The notes: generated by a model not told the origin, from the letters alone. 64,000 bases of DNA from Mesostigma viride (GCA_009746045.1 RPFO01000296.1:2577677-2641676), one strand, 5' to 3'; positions 54,501-63,352 are shown, counted from the stretch's first letter. A program made the numbers and translations.

Positions 54501-57500
54501 TTACAGATGATGTAGGGAAAACTGAATTTTTCCATTCACCAATATCCCCTAAATGGTCTGGCTTCCGATTTTCCGCCTAAAAATGTATGGCCGCGTGCTG
54601 CACTGGACCACTGGAGAGGAAGGACCGTTGGTGCCGGATGTTGTGCAGTCTTCAACGATCATGGCGGTTGTCAAGTTGTGTTTTAATCTCTGCTCTTGAG
54701 CTGTCTTTGGTTGCTAGTCTTACTATTAACACCTGCGTATTGATATTTGACGTGTTTGGCGTTGCTTCTGCTCGATCGTGTATGTGCCGGTTTGTTTCTT
54801 CCTGACGTCAGTTTGTATCGACTCTGCAGCTGGGGGCAATCAGGACACCGGCTGCGACGCTGGTTCCCCAGTGTGCTCCACTGGTGCTGCAAGTACTGGA
54901 GGATTTTCTGCTGGGACCTCCTGCGAAAGTGCGTGGGGGCTGTCAAATCTGGACATGCTGTTTTGGATTTCCCTTTTTTGGTAGCATTCTCTTTTAGCTG
55001 AACACGGGTTGTCGGCCATGAGCCGGCTTGCCTCTGTTAGCCACAAAGCGTCAGCTGGTAAGCTAAGGGGGGTTGGCGGGGTGGTTGTGATTGCTGCACT
55101 GCAGTCTCAGCCACTGGACAGGAAGGACTGTTGGTGCCGGATGTCGAGCAGTCTTTAACTATCAGGGCGGTTATCAAGTTGTGTTTTAATCTCTGCTCTT
55201 GAGCTGTCTTTGGTCGCTTCTCGTTATAACATCTGTGGATTGTGATTGGGCATGTTTGACATTGCTTCTGATCGTGTGTGTGCCGGTTTGTTTCTTCCTG
55301 ACGTCAGTTTGTATCGACTCTGCAGCTGGCGGCAATCAGGACACCGGCTGCGACGCTGGTTCCCCAGTGTGCTCCACTGGTGCTGCAAGTACTGGAGGAT
55401 TTTCTGCTGGGACCTCCTGCGGAGGTGCGTGGGGGCTGTCAAATCTGGGCATGCTGTTTTGGATTTCCCTTTTTTGGTAGCATTCTCTTTTAGCTGAACA
55501 CGGGTTGTCGGCCATGAGCCGGCTTGCCTCTGTTAGCCACAAAGCGTCAGCTGGTAAGCTAAGGGGGGTTGGCGGGTTGGTTGTGATTGCTGCACTGCAG
55601 TCTCAGCCACTGGACAGGAAGGACTGTTGGTGCCGGATGTCGAGCAGTCTTTAACTATCAGGGCGGTTATCAAGTTGTATTTTGATCTCTGCAGTTGAGC
55701 TGTCTTTGGTCGCTTCCTTGTTATAACATCTGTGGATAATTGTGATTGGGCATGTTTGACATTGCTTCTGATCGTGTGTGTGCCGGTTTGTTTCTTCCTG
55801 ACGTCAGTTTGTATCGACTCTGCAGCTGGCGGCAATCAGGACACCGGCTGCACCTCTGGTTCCCCAGTGTGCTCCACTGGTGCTGCAAGTACTGGAGGAT
55901 TTTCTGCTGGGACCTCCTGCGGAGGTGCGTGGGGGCTGTCAAATCTGGGCATGCTGTTTTGGATTTCCCTTTTTTGGTAGCATTCTCTTTTAGCTGAACA
56001 CGGGTTGTCGGCCATGAGCCGGCTTGCCTCTGTTAGCCACAAAGCGTCAGCTGGTAAGCTAAGGGGGGTTGGCGGGTTGGTTGTGATTGCTGCACTGCAG
56101 TCTCAGCCACTGGACAGGAAGGACTGTTGGTGCCGGATGTCGAGCAGTCTTTAACTATCAGGGCGGTTATCAAGTTGTATTTTGATCTCTGCAGTTGAGC
56201 TGTCTTTGGTCGCTTCCTTGTTATAACATCTGTGGATAATTGTGATTGGGCATGTTTGACATTGCTTCTGATCGTGTGTGTGCCGGTTTGTTTCTTCCTG
56301 ACGTCAGTTTGTATCGACTCTGCAGCTGGCGGCAATCAGGACACCGGCTGCACCTCTGGTTCCCCAGTGTGCTCCACTGGTGCTGCAAGTACTGGAGGAT
56401 TTTCTGCTGGGACCTCCTGCGGAGGTGCGTGGGGGCTGTCAAATCTGGGCATGCTGTTTTGGATTTCCCTTTTTTGGTAGCATTCTCTTCATAGCTGAGC
56501 ACGGGTTGTCGGCCATGAGCACTAGGTTTTCCCTGGTCTTGAGGCCGCCCTTATGTCTCCGTTGAGGGCTGTCCGAGCGTTTGGGATGCGATTGTAGCAG
56601 TATAATGTTGGCCGAGTTTCTTTAGATGTGTTCGGGGACACCCTCTTTTGTCTGTATTATTATATCCCCGCATTGAGCTGTTGTTGTTGGCGCTATCTGA
56701 GGCTGAATCGGGTCACGTGAACGCTCAATGGTCAGGACTAGATAAGTCATGGCGGGGGCATGAGGCCTCTATGTTATCATGGCTCGAAAGATAATTATCA
56801 AGGCATCAGGCACGGTCACGCCCGGTGCACTGCTCTGTCTGCCCACATTTTTGGAGTAGTAGTGCCTTGAGTAGTGGTGCCCAGTAGGGTTGCCGCGTAG
56901 TCGTGGGCAGCAAGTCTAGTCTTTGTGTTGCCTGGGTACCAAGGTGCGGGTCCCGAGCAGATAACAGGCTACTGTATGGTGTGGGCAGGGTCCGACCTGT
57001 TTCATGTTTTTCTAGCGTGCCTCAACGGCAACCTGGGTGATGGATTAAGTCACGTGGCCGCATCAGGTGGGTATTGTATCAATATAGGAACCGTCAACGC
57101 CTAGTATGCGATGAGGGGGAGGGCGCCCAAGCGTGTCTCATTGCCTGGGGGGGAGGCCACAGATGCAAACCTGGAAACTGGGCTAGAGTGAACGTAGACT
57201 TGTTTTGTTTTCTCATTCTGCTGCCCCAGCAGGCAGCACGGCTCATGCAGTGACGAACCTGGTAACTGGATTGTGATGAACGTGGACATGTCTGCTTTTC
57301 CTTCCGTCTCCACAGTGTGCCTCGATGGTGGGCCTCGTAGCTGGACTCTTAGTGAACATGGGCATGTCTGCTTTTGTTCTGTCCCGCATAACACCTCAAC
57401 ACAACGAGCCTGGTAACTGGACTCTTAGGGATCATGGGCATGTCTTGTGTTGGTCAGTCTCCTCACCATGCCTAATTGATGAGCCCGGTATAACTGGAGT

Positions 57501-60500
57501 TTTGGGATCGTGTGCTTTTTTTGTTGCTGTTGCGTTCCATCCCGCAGAGTGCTTCAACGACCAATATGACTGGGCCGTGGACACGGGTTGCACCGAGTCT
57601 TCCCCCAGGTGCATCCAGTCGCAAACCATGCACACGATCTTCACTGACCTGCTCGACGACGGCGAGGCGAGCGGGCAGGGAGTGACCATTCCCATTGCCT
57701 CACATGCCCGATGCGTTGGTGAGCACCCCCAACTTGGGCAAGAAGCGCCCGCGGTTTGGGCCCAACTACCCATGGTTGCGGCCGCTGTCGCATGACATCG
57801 TTGTGCTGCCACCCGCAGAGGCCGTTACGCACCTGCGTTGCTTAGGCCGTGGCTTTGTTTACCATGTTCATTAGCACCTGTCCACAGAGGCCCGTTTGCG
57901 TCGTAAAACCAGCAGGAGGGGTCTGTGCACAGATGTCTGTACAAACGTCTACACAAGTGGTTTGTTTAGTGGACCCAGGGGTTTGTCCCCAGAGGCAACG
58001 ATCTGTACACAGTCTTGGTGCATGGCAATGCTCCCATGCAACTCAGGCGTTTGTTCGTTTGCATGTCATCTTGCCCATTTTGGCCCAGGCTGGTTGGTCC
58101 TTGTCTGTGGACTCCGCGCGGCTCCATGGGTAGATGTGTGCGTCATGGCCTAGGGAAACAGACTGAAATGCATCTGCTTTACGTGCACGTTGCAAGGACT
58201 CGAGCCACAGTTGCTTGGTCCTTGTTTGCAATGGCGCCACGCTCCATGTGACAGTAACTGCGCTTTGCTTCATATAGTGCGCGAAAAGCACATGAAAACA
58301 TCCTGTCATGAATTGTACGTTCTGTCATGACAATGTTCTGTGCGTGCAGCCTGCAAGGACTCGACCAACAATGAGGAGGTGAACCCCGACGAGTTCTGCA
58401 ACAGCGATGCCCCCTTCTGCGTGTTTGCGGACGAAAATGACCAATACGGCGCCTACTGCTCCCGTGAGTGGCCCCTATTTGCATGCCAAATGGGAGGCAT
58501 TTGAGAGGGGGAATAGAGGCCACGTGCTCCCGTGACTGTCTTTGCATCATCATGGTGTAGTGTGAGTACGTTAATGTTTGGTTACAGTCGACAACTACGA
58601 GCCCAAATGCTCTTGCGAGTGCCGCTGTCTCAAGATTTATGTAGGGCAAGTGCATATATGCTGTAGCCTTGCAGGCGTCAAGTACGGGGCCTTCAGCCCC
58701 CGTGAGTGGCCACTATCTGTGTGTCACGCTCCTATGAAAAGCTTGCATTTGTCTAACCCCGCGCACTCCACCGCCCGGGCCCGCCCCATCTGCCACCACT
58801 ACTGCCTGTACCGTGTCACTGTTGCCACGTGCATTAGAGCATATCAAGCAGCCGGTTAGACGGGACCACAGAGACAAATCAATATTCAATTAGTAGTCCA
58901 AAAAGTAAGACTCTTGTGAATGCGTCAAGGTGAGCGTATGCGTAGACCGTCTTGCGCGTTCTGCAGGGCAGCAGCGTATGCAAAAGTTGCTGTCATTTTT
59001 TTTTTTTCGTCAACTCCAGCCAGCTGTATTGCGTATGCTGGTCCCCTTTCAGCCGTTCTTTCACATCTGCTAGCCATGGTTCCTTGGGCTTTCTGCTGAA
59101 TCCAATGGTGACGAATGCTGGATCCACCTGCTTTTCGCCTTCCTTCACCACCATGTGACGCTATTGACGGGAAACCGGTCTACTATCGTAGACTGGGGCT
59201 CAAAAATCAAATTCGATTTTTATTTTGAGTAGCGCAATCGACAGATCTCCGCGAGAGGATCCTGGATCATGCCTTAGATACTGGAAAGTCCGTTTTCAGT
59301 TGAGTGCTAGTGGGCCTACTAGACAGGTGAAAATGGCTGTGTGCTGGCCCCTTCGCATCAAATGGGCCCAAGTCAAGACAGGCCAAGTTGGAGGTGGGGG
59401 GTCCATTCTCAAGTTTAAGTAGTGCAATCGACAGATCTCGATGAGGACCCTCAGAATCTGAAGTTCACACGCCAAGAATGGTCAATATTTGGACGCAAGG
59501 GGCCGAAACCCGCTACTCCCAACGCCAAAAATTAATTCATTCGCCAAAATGTGCTTTTTTATATACGGTAGACCGGTTTCCCGCCAATAGCGTCATGTCT
59601 AGTACTGCCCCAAGACTGGCAGATATGCTTTATGGCGAGATGGGTGATGCATGCCTTGCTGGATGTGAAGAAGAAATTACGAGGATAGGAAGATGGGCGC
59701 GACCCAATACATTTCCCTGCCTGACATTACCTCTGCATACACATTTTCTCGCCTGCTTGATTTGCACGCGCAGCCTATGCCAACCCAGTGTGCCTGTTTG
59801 ATATTGAAGACAGCAAGCCTGCCAATGCCACCTGCCTCACAGACACTGCCCTGCTTGCCACCATCATCGTACATGCGGAGAACTGCACGGTGACGTCGCT
59901 CGACCTGGAGCGTCTGGTAGGAGCCATGAGCTCAGTTCTCAAGCTTCCAAGGTGCTCCCTCGAGCTGACCCTGGCCCCCCCAGGCGACACCCCCCGTCGG
60001 AGGAACCTGCTGCAAACCGACATCGACATCTACCCAATCAACCTGCTCTTCAAGGCCTATGTTGCAAATGTCCCCAATGGAACTGCCCTTTTGGAGGTGT
60101 TCAAGACCGTGGAGCTGGCTGCTCTGCTTGCTTTGTTTGAATCAGACTTCGGTGACATTATTTCCATTTCTGCCAACGACACCGTGGTTGTCCAGCTGGC
60201 TGCGGCCACGTCTGACCCCCACTTTGTCACCCCCAACGGGTTCAAGTTTGACTTCAACGGGCGTGCTGACCAGACCTTTTGCATCGTGACCGCGGAGCGG
60301 CTGCAGATCAATGCTCGCTTCATGGGCGCTGCTGATTCCTCCTCTGCAGCGCAGCTGGCAAGCGATGCTCGCACGTGGATGGACCAGGTGGCCATCCTAT
60401 CTGGCAACGACAAGGTGCTTGTGGAGGCGGCGTCTGCCCCTGGAGCGTCCTACTCGACCTCGTTCGGCACCGTGCGTGTGAATGGGGTGAGTCTTGTGTA

Positions 60501-61299
60501 TGATGATTCTAAGAGAATTCTCATTTTTCTTAGGCCTGCAGCTGGTAAGGATTGCCCATGCCCTCGCTGGTAAGGGTTGCCCATGCCCTTGCTGGTAACG
60601 ATTGCCGAGCTTTGCATGGATATCCGTTGGTGTAAGAATTTTTAGTTCAGAGTTCATTCTGATCACAACTGACCAGTTTCCAACCCACTGCCATTGATTG
60701 TGCCTGCAATCTGCCGAGGCTACACAGGAAACCGATCACGAGCGCAAACTAATCTTTTCTAGTACGCTAAGTTGCCTCGTGCAGTACGCTGCGGCACCAC
60801 TCCGTGCGGTTGATCCATGCATCATCAAGATTCCTTCATCAGATCACTGGTGCCCAGTATAATGCTTGTCCCTGTTTTTGTATCGTGTACGTTGTCTATT
60901 GGCCGGATTCTTCTGCTCTTGCTTCTGGTTATGTACCCTGGAATCTGTCTTGGTAATAACTCTCAGGAAGTCGTGCCGGGGCGCCTCGCCTTAAAGAAAT
61001 CAGCGTCTGGCCTGACAGTGACCCGCAAGAAGTCGCGTGTGGTCGTGACAATTCCGGGGGTGGCGGTAGTGGAGGTGGAGGTTGTGCGCGCGGCCTACTG
61101 GGAGCCCGGCACGGGCCCAGGCCGCAACTTCGTCAACCTGCAAGTCAAACAGTTCACCGGCATGCGTGACGTGCATGGCGTGCTGGGCCAGTCATTTGCG
61201 GCGGGCTTTGGCAATCGTGTTGAGGGTGGCATTGACGAGTACGTCACCAGTGGTATCTTCAACCCTGACTGCCGCTTCAACCACTTTAAGGCAGCCTAA
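42428..61299 (+). CDS. Secreted cysteine-rich repeat protein with root-cap/LEA-like C-terminus (multi-exon host gene)
   Basis: Gene model from splice signals and phase. A signal-peptide exon (42428-42557, ends in phase 1) is followed by twelve tandem phase 1-1 exons (46683-56424), then three or more diverged cysteine-rich exons (57548-57718, 58350-58463, 58588 onward) and two C-terminal exons (59774-60486 and 60967-61299). The modules have about six cysteines in the pattern C-x-D...D-x-G-C...P-x-C...S-C. The C-terminus resembles the plant root-cap/LEA-related family. The product is probably extracellular, disulphide-bonded and repetitive, perhaps a wall or mucilage component; that role is inferred. 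Exon joins have not been checked against transcripts, and the second array exon would shift frame if used. Confidence 0.7.
42881..43167 (+). repeat. (GGGA)n purine tract 1, in intron 1
   Basis: About 285 bp of ggga units with cggaggga variants. A polypurine strand with many G-triplets, capable of quadruplex or triplex structure. Confidence 0.95.
43350..43433 (+). repeat. Relic of an array unit, upstream of a purine tract
   Basis: Wording such as tcatcaagttgt, gagctgtctt and gtctgtgtattgagatt matches the sequence that precedes every array exon by 60-150 bases (for example 46570-46622 and 48310-48395), but the exon itself is absent and a purine repeat takes its place. Confidence 0.65.
43434..43588 (+). 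repeat. (GGGA)n purine tract 2, in intron 1
   Basis: About 155 bp of ggga units ending in gcgaggga variants. Confidence 0.95.
43905..44015 (-). repeat. Dispersed repeat 'caaggagacaacc', copy 4 (inverted, diverged)
   Basis: The minus strand reads YQGDNLRRPEI in the frame shared with copies 1 and 5, and continues with RVFEYFRW. Confidence 0.6.
45112..45225 (+). repeat. Dispersed repeat 'caaggagacaacc', copy 5 (longest)
   Basis: Matches copy 1 and extends to cgtgttcgagtcgttcagga; the frame reads YQGDNQRRPEIGRIRTMVAR and then VRVFESFRMM. Confidence 0.65.
45691..45835 (+). repeat. Diverged partial array unit without a recognisable exon
   Basis: Wording such as caggctgcagcgcc, gccttgagct and gtgttaggtgtgctgccaccc parallels 47085-47190 and 47925-48020 in the array. 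Marks the oldest, most decayed edge of the repeat. Confidence 0.5.
45910..46440. repeat. GGTACCGG-rich palindromic cluster
   Basis: Two blocks (45915-46015 and 46255-46435) are dense in ggtacc, cggtacc and ataccgg. The first holds a 53-bp direct repeat (ccagctgatcaagggcaccc and its near copy). The blocks are partly complementary to each other, so they could pair. Confidence 0.65.
46683..46805 (+). CDS. Array exon 1 (diverged, 123 nt)
   Basis: Acceptor gacgtcAG, donor GTGCGT, phase 1-1. It encodes CQDTEGGYLYLDEGC and then ICVTGG ... GNGC. The most diverged array member. Confidence 0.75.
47539..47654 (+). pseudogene. Array exon 2 (116 nt, out of frame)
   Basis: Has the acceptor (gacgccAG) and donor (GTGCGT) of its siblings but is 116 nt, one base short in the stretch before gtgtgctccactgg. 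It starts in phase 1 and would end in phase 0, so inclusion would shift the frame of everything after it. It may be skipped or decayed. Confidence 0.7.
48454..48567 (+). CDS. Array exon 3 (114 nt)
   Basis: Phase 1-1, CIDSAAGGNEDTGCDADAVC; one codon shorter than the 117-nt consensus. Ends SGGSSCT before GTGCGT. Confidence 0.82.
49881..49997 (+). CDS. Array exon 4 (117 nt)
   Basis: Phase 1-1. The consensus module with VCYTGAAST in place of VCSTGAAST. Confidence 0.82.
51311..51427 (+). CDS. Array exon 5 (117 nt)
   Basis: Phase 1-1, full consensus CIDSAAGGNQDTGCDAGSPV and on to GTSCG; acceptor gatgtcAG, donor GTGCGT. Confidence 0.84.
52532..52648 (+). CDS. Array exon 6 (117 nt)
   Basis: Phase 1-1, consensus module; acceptor gacgtcAG, donor GTGCGT. 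Confidence 0.84.
53321..53437 (+). CDS. Array exon 7 (117 nt)
   Basis: Phase 1-1. Ends TGCGAAA before GTGCGT, a variant exon end also seen in exon 9. Confidence 0.84.
53821..53937 (+). CDS. Array exon 8 (117 nt)
   Basis: Phase 1-1, exactly 500 bp after exon 7. Ends TGCGAAG before GTGCGT; acceptor ttgacgtcAG. Confidence 0.84.
54812..54928 (+). CDS. Array exon 9 (117 nt)
   Basis: Phase 1-1, consensus; ends TGCGAAA before GTGCGT. Confidence 0.84.
55308..55424 (+). CDS. Array exon 10 (117 nt)
   Basis: Phase 1-1, consensus with GCDAGSPVC. Confidence 0.84.
55808..55924 (+). CDS. Array exon 11 (117 nt)
   Basis: Phase 1-1. Has GCTSGSPVC in place of GCDAGSPVC; identical to exon 12. Confidence 0.84.
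56308..56424 (+). CDS. Array exon 12 (117 nt)
   Basis: Phase 1-1, identical to exon 11 and 500 bp downstream; the last unit of the array. Confidence 0.84.
56511..57160. other. Intron sequence after the array
   Basis: Similarity to the unit stops near 56510. No further module exon is seen here. Confidence 0.45.
57161..57500 (+). repeat. Intron minisatellite, about five degenerate units of 70-85 bp
   Basis: Units share the wording cctggtaactgga...gaacatgggcatgtctgctt, near 57168, 57255, 57328, 57408 and 57482. They lie immediately upstream of the next exon's acceptor. Confidence 0.65.
57548..57718 (+). CDS. Cysteine-rich exon 13 (171 nt)
   Basis: Acceptor cccgcAG, donor GTGAGC, phase 1-1. 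The product begins ECFNDQYDWAVDTGC and SSPRC, matching the array module pattern, with a longer middle (TMHTIFTDLLDDGEASG) and a terminal ARCV. This is a diverged ancestor-like module. Confidence 0.75.
57719..58349. other. Intron
   Basis: No module exon recognised. Short direct repeats occur around 57890-58010 (cacagag, ccagagg). Confidence 0.45.
58350..58463 (+). CDS. Cysteine-rich exon 14 (114 nt)
   Basis: Acceptor gcgtgcAG, donor GTGAGT, phase 1-1. Encodes CKDSTNNEEVNPDEFCNSD, APFCVFADEND and YGAYCS. Confidence 0.75.
58588..58700 (+). CDS. Cysteine-rich exon 15 (end uncertain)
   Basis: Acceptor gttacAG, phase 1 start, product DNYEPKCSCECRCLK. The donor is uncertain: GTCTCA after CGCT would keep phase 1, while GTAGGG or GTGCAT would give phase 0. 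A short piece at 58674-58700 (VKYGAFSP, before GTGAGT) duplicates the end of exon 14 and may be a separate mini-exon. Confidence 0.45.
58701..59155. other. Intron
   Basis: No exon recognised; contains a T11 run near 59000. Confidence 0.4.
59156..59595. mobile_element. MITE-like element with 28-bp terminal inverted repeats
   Basis: Left end tgacgctattgacgggaaac, right end (inverted) tgacgctattggcgggaaac, both continuing cggtctac. 440 bp, no coding capacity. It has an internal direct repeat (gcaatcgacagatctc at about 59233 and 59426). The target duplication is unclear. It sits in the intron before the root-cap-like exon. Confidence 0.8.
59774..60486 (+). CDS. Exon encoding the first part of the root-cap/LEA-like region
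   Basis: Acceptor cgcgcAG, phase 1 start, donor GTGAGT in phase 0; 713 nt. It begins with a last cysteine pair (NPVCLFDIED ... ATCLTD). A basic RRRNLLQ motif is near 59996, as in many algal secreted proteins. The root-cap-like signature starts near 60210: DPHFVTPNGFKFDFNGRAD, TFCIVTAERLQINARFMG, and WMDQVAILSGNDKVLV, parallel to the plant family's DPRF...F.FHG...F.I.....L.INA.F.G and W.....IL.

 The mid-region (59850-60190) has no recognised domain. Confidence 0.8.
60967..61299 (+). CDS. Last exon: C-terminal half of the root-cap/LEA-like domain
   Basis: Acceptor actctcAG, phase 0, so the domain reads on from VRVNG. It contains LTVTRKKSRVVVTIPGVAVV, the VHGVLGQSF motif and EYVTSGIFNPDCRFNHF before the stop at 61297-61299. 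The V-x-G-V-L-G-Q and Y-x-T-S-x-x-F-x-x-D-C patterns are the strongest link to the plant family. No membrane anchor or retention signal follows. Confidence 0.82.
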   Translation, partial: EVVPGRLALKKSASGLTVTRKKSRVVVTIPGVAVVEVEVVRAAYWEPGTGPGRNFVNLQVKQFTGMRDVHGVLGQSFAAGFGNRVEGGIDEYVTSGIFNPDCRFNHFKAA

Positions 61300-61455
61300 G
61301 CGTCAGCACAGTCATGGTGCAAAGGCCGGATGGCTTGCGTAGCGTTTCCTTTTCAACTGTCTGTTTGTTTGTCAGTTAGTATCTTTGTTGTTCTTTTAGG
61401 AGGGCTTGCAATGTGTATTTGCGCCTGTGTGGATCTCTAGCTTTGACAAGTTGCT
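61300..61455 (+). other. Start of the 3' untranslated region
   Basis: No AATAAA occurs in these 156 bases; T-rich stretches are present. The first AATAAA is within the LTR remnant that follows. Confidence 0.45.
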
Positions 61456-62124
61456 TGTTACGGCCCAGACCTTTGTATGGGCGTAACAATGCCTTCAATA
61501 AATAAGTCGAAAGTCATTTGTTATTCGTTTGGGACTTTCGATAGCTCGCTTTCATAGTCCGCCGGACTATAGGACTCAATTCGGGACTTATTTGGGAATT
61601 TGTCCTAAGTTCGGGACTTTGTGTGTTTATTTGGTACTTTGTGTGTTCCGGACCAGTTATTTTGGGCCTAGCCAGAAGTACGAGATCTTCTAGGGGCCGG
61701 GCCGGCCCTAGACGTCATACAGAACCTATTGGGGCTTGACGGCAGTATCTGGAAGATCGGCGCGCATGTCGGCGCGCCTGCACACCAACTTGCCAGCTTG
61801 GTAGCGCAGCTAGGTGAAATTGGTCTGTGGACGATGGACTCTCTCTCTCTTTGGTTTGATGATTAATGAAACGAGTGTTGACGACTCTCTCAGACCAAGG
61901 GGCACTAATCCGGATGTCATTTGCCTCATGACATGCCGTGTTATATAGCTAGATTAATTAATCATGCTATAAGGCCTAGCTGAGGATAATCCGCTGCTCA
62001 GTTAGTCAATTTACTGCGATCTTTGCTTGCTATCGCGGTACGCGGATGCGCGGCTATGCCGGCTTATTAAACTGCACCTTATTCTAGATTAGATCTTTCG
62101 CACCGTCCGGCACAGGACGTAACA
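61456..62124 (+). repeat. LTR remnant of another gypsy-type element
   Basis: Begins TGTTAC and ends GTAACA, the same terminal pattern as the G2 LTR but with a different body. It is followed by a primer-site-like sequence. AATAAA lies at 61497-61502. Only this LTR and some leader are seen before G3 begins, so the element is either cut by G3 or decayed. Confidence 0.5.
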
Positions 62125-62125
62125 C

Positions 62126-62140
62126 TGGTATCGGAGGTAG
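62126..62140 (+). other. Primer-binding-site-like sequence
   Basis: tggtatcggaggtag, one base after the LTR end. It is close to the initiator-Met tRNA type (TGGTATCAGAGC). Confidence 0.5.
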
Positions 62141-62384
62141 TTCTACATAGAGTTTTTCCAAAGGTGCTCGCGAAGAGCCCTTGTGTTTAAGCCGCTAGGT
62201 GCATTCTTAATAGCGCAGGGCCTGCGCTGGACCGGCCCAATATTTAGTGAGATAGAAAGCCGAGTTCGACCCGCCAGCCTGGGCAGCTGGCTGTGGTGAA
62301 AGGCGGCATCGTCTAGCTGAAAGGGCGGTCAAGTGTAGGGCTTAGAAGCATCACCTGTCGACTGGGCACCGACGGGGAGCTCGG
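62141..62384. other. Leader remnant, no gene seen
   Basis: Presumed internal leader of the LTR remnant, ending where the G3 LTR starts. Confidence 0.35.
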
Positions 62385-62414
62385 TGTTACGTCGCGTAAC
62401 AATTCGTTGTAGTT

Positions 62415-63352
62415 GAATTGAATTGAATTGGAACATAACTCCGTTGGGAGTATATGTAGCACATAGCCCAGAGAAGGGGCATATGGCCTATCATACATTC
62501 TAAGCTACTTCCTGCAAGGGTGGGAATGTAAACAACACTTGCTCTAGGTGCACTAAGGCACCTGCACCCTCATGATCTTCACACTATGCCCAGCTAAGGG
62601 GGAGTATGTCATGTGGGGGAAGATCATCATGGCTATACAAGAGCTAGGGCATGGCTTCTCGACAGAGAGCATCTCTCTGCACTGCGTAGCATGGCTAAAT
62701 TCTTAGTGCAACATCCATGGGGGTCCCGTTATAGGCAGGGCTTGGCTAAATTCTGTAGACAACATCCATGGGGGCCATTATGGGCGCACATGCGCGTGGG
62801 CCACATGCTAGGCTAAGCCTGACTAATCTACACTACTGGTATGGATTCCCTAGTCTGAGGTGGCAGGAGGGGGCTGCCAGGGCTTGTGGTCAACGTGGAT
62901 GACCGCCCCCTCCAGTATACCGGCTTCCCCCCTGCGCTGTGCCGGAGCTGAAGGTAGGCCGGCCATAGCTCGCGTCGCCGCTGTTGCTGGGCCAGGGTCA
63001 AGTCGTCGTCCAGCGTGAAGCGAGTCCTCGAGAGCTTCTTGCGGCATTTAAGGAACGACAGCTTGTCCGCCATGTACTTAAAGGTGAGGAGCACGGGTGC
63101 CGGGCCAGCCTTCCCCCGCGCGCGGGGGAGGCGGACAGCCGACATGTCCAGCTCACCAGTGAGTAGCATGGGGGCAAGAATGTCGCGCTTAAATGCCTCA
63201 AGAAGGGTCGTGGAGGTCTCACCTGCCGGCTGGTCGAAGTGCTTGACGATGACATTGTGGCTGCGCCGGGCGATGTCGGTTTCCTCGCGAAGGTCGAGGG
63301 CTTGTTGCTTGAGTTGTGCCGAGATGGTGGAGGTGGTGGAGGTGGTGTGCTG
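62415..63352 (-). mobile_element. LINE derivative with ORF1 only, inserted in the G3 LTR
   Basis: Flanked by the perfect 10-bp duplication cgttgtagtt (62405-62414 and 63353-63362). On the minus strand an open frame from about 63343 to 62828 looks like a LINE ORF1 protein: a helical start (AQLKQQALDLREE), an RRM-like middle (HNVIVKHFDQP), and a C-terminal domain with KLSRTRFTLDDDLTLAQQQ and RRELWPAYLQL. No ORF2 follows. The 3' end has a ctcccaacggag hairpin and an (aattc)n tail, like LINE family A. This suggests an internally deleted, half-LINE type element. Confidence 0.78.
62828..63343 (-). CDS. LINE ORF1-like protein (partial, 5' end truncated)
   Basis: An RNA-binding chaperone type: RRM-like core plus C-terminal domain of L1-type ORF1p. 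Such proteins coat LINE RNA. The frame is open to the left border of the insertion without an initiating Met in a good position, so the N-terminus is missing. Confidence 0.62.
   Translation of the reverse strand, partial: TSTTSTISAQLKQQALDLREETDIARRSHNVIVKHFDQPAGETSTTLLEAFKRDILAPMLLTGELDMSAVRLPRARGKAGPAPVLLTFKYMADKLSFLKCRKKLSRTRFTLDDDLTLAQQQRRRELWPAYLQLRHSAGGKPVYWRGRSSTLTTSPGSPLLPPQTRESIPVV

Larger units (their letters stand above)
46480..56510 (+). repeat. Tandem exon-intron array, twelve units
   Basis: Each unit holds one module exon plus intron. Exon starts lie at 46683, 47539, 48454, 49881, 51311, 52532, 53321, 53821, 54812, 55308, 55808 and 56308. Spacings of exactly 500 bp (53321 to 53821, 55308 to 55808, 55808 to 56308) and 1427-1430 bp (48454, 49881, 51311) reveal the latest duplication units. 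The 48.1-49.6 and 49.6-51.0 kb segments and the 55.5-56.0 and 56.0-56.5 kb segments are almost identical, introns included. Units diverge towards the 5' side. Confidence 0.93.

Noticed and set aside
46480-56510. CRISPR-like repeat array
   Set aside because: Units are 500-1430 bp with splice sites and protein-level conservation; not a short-repeat/spacer structure.
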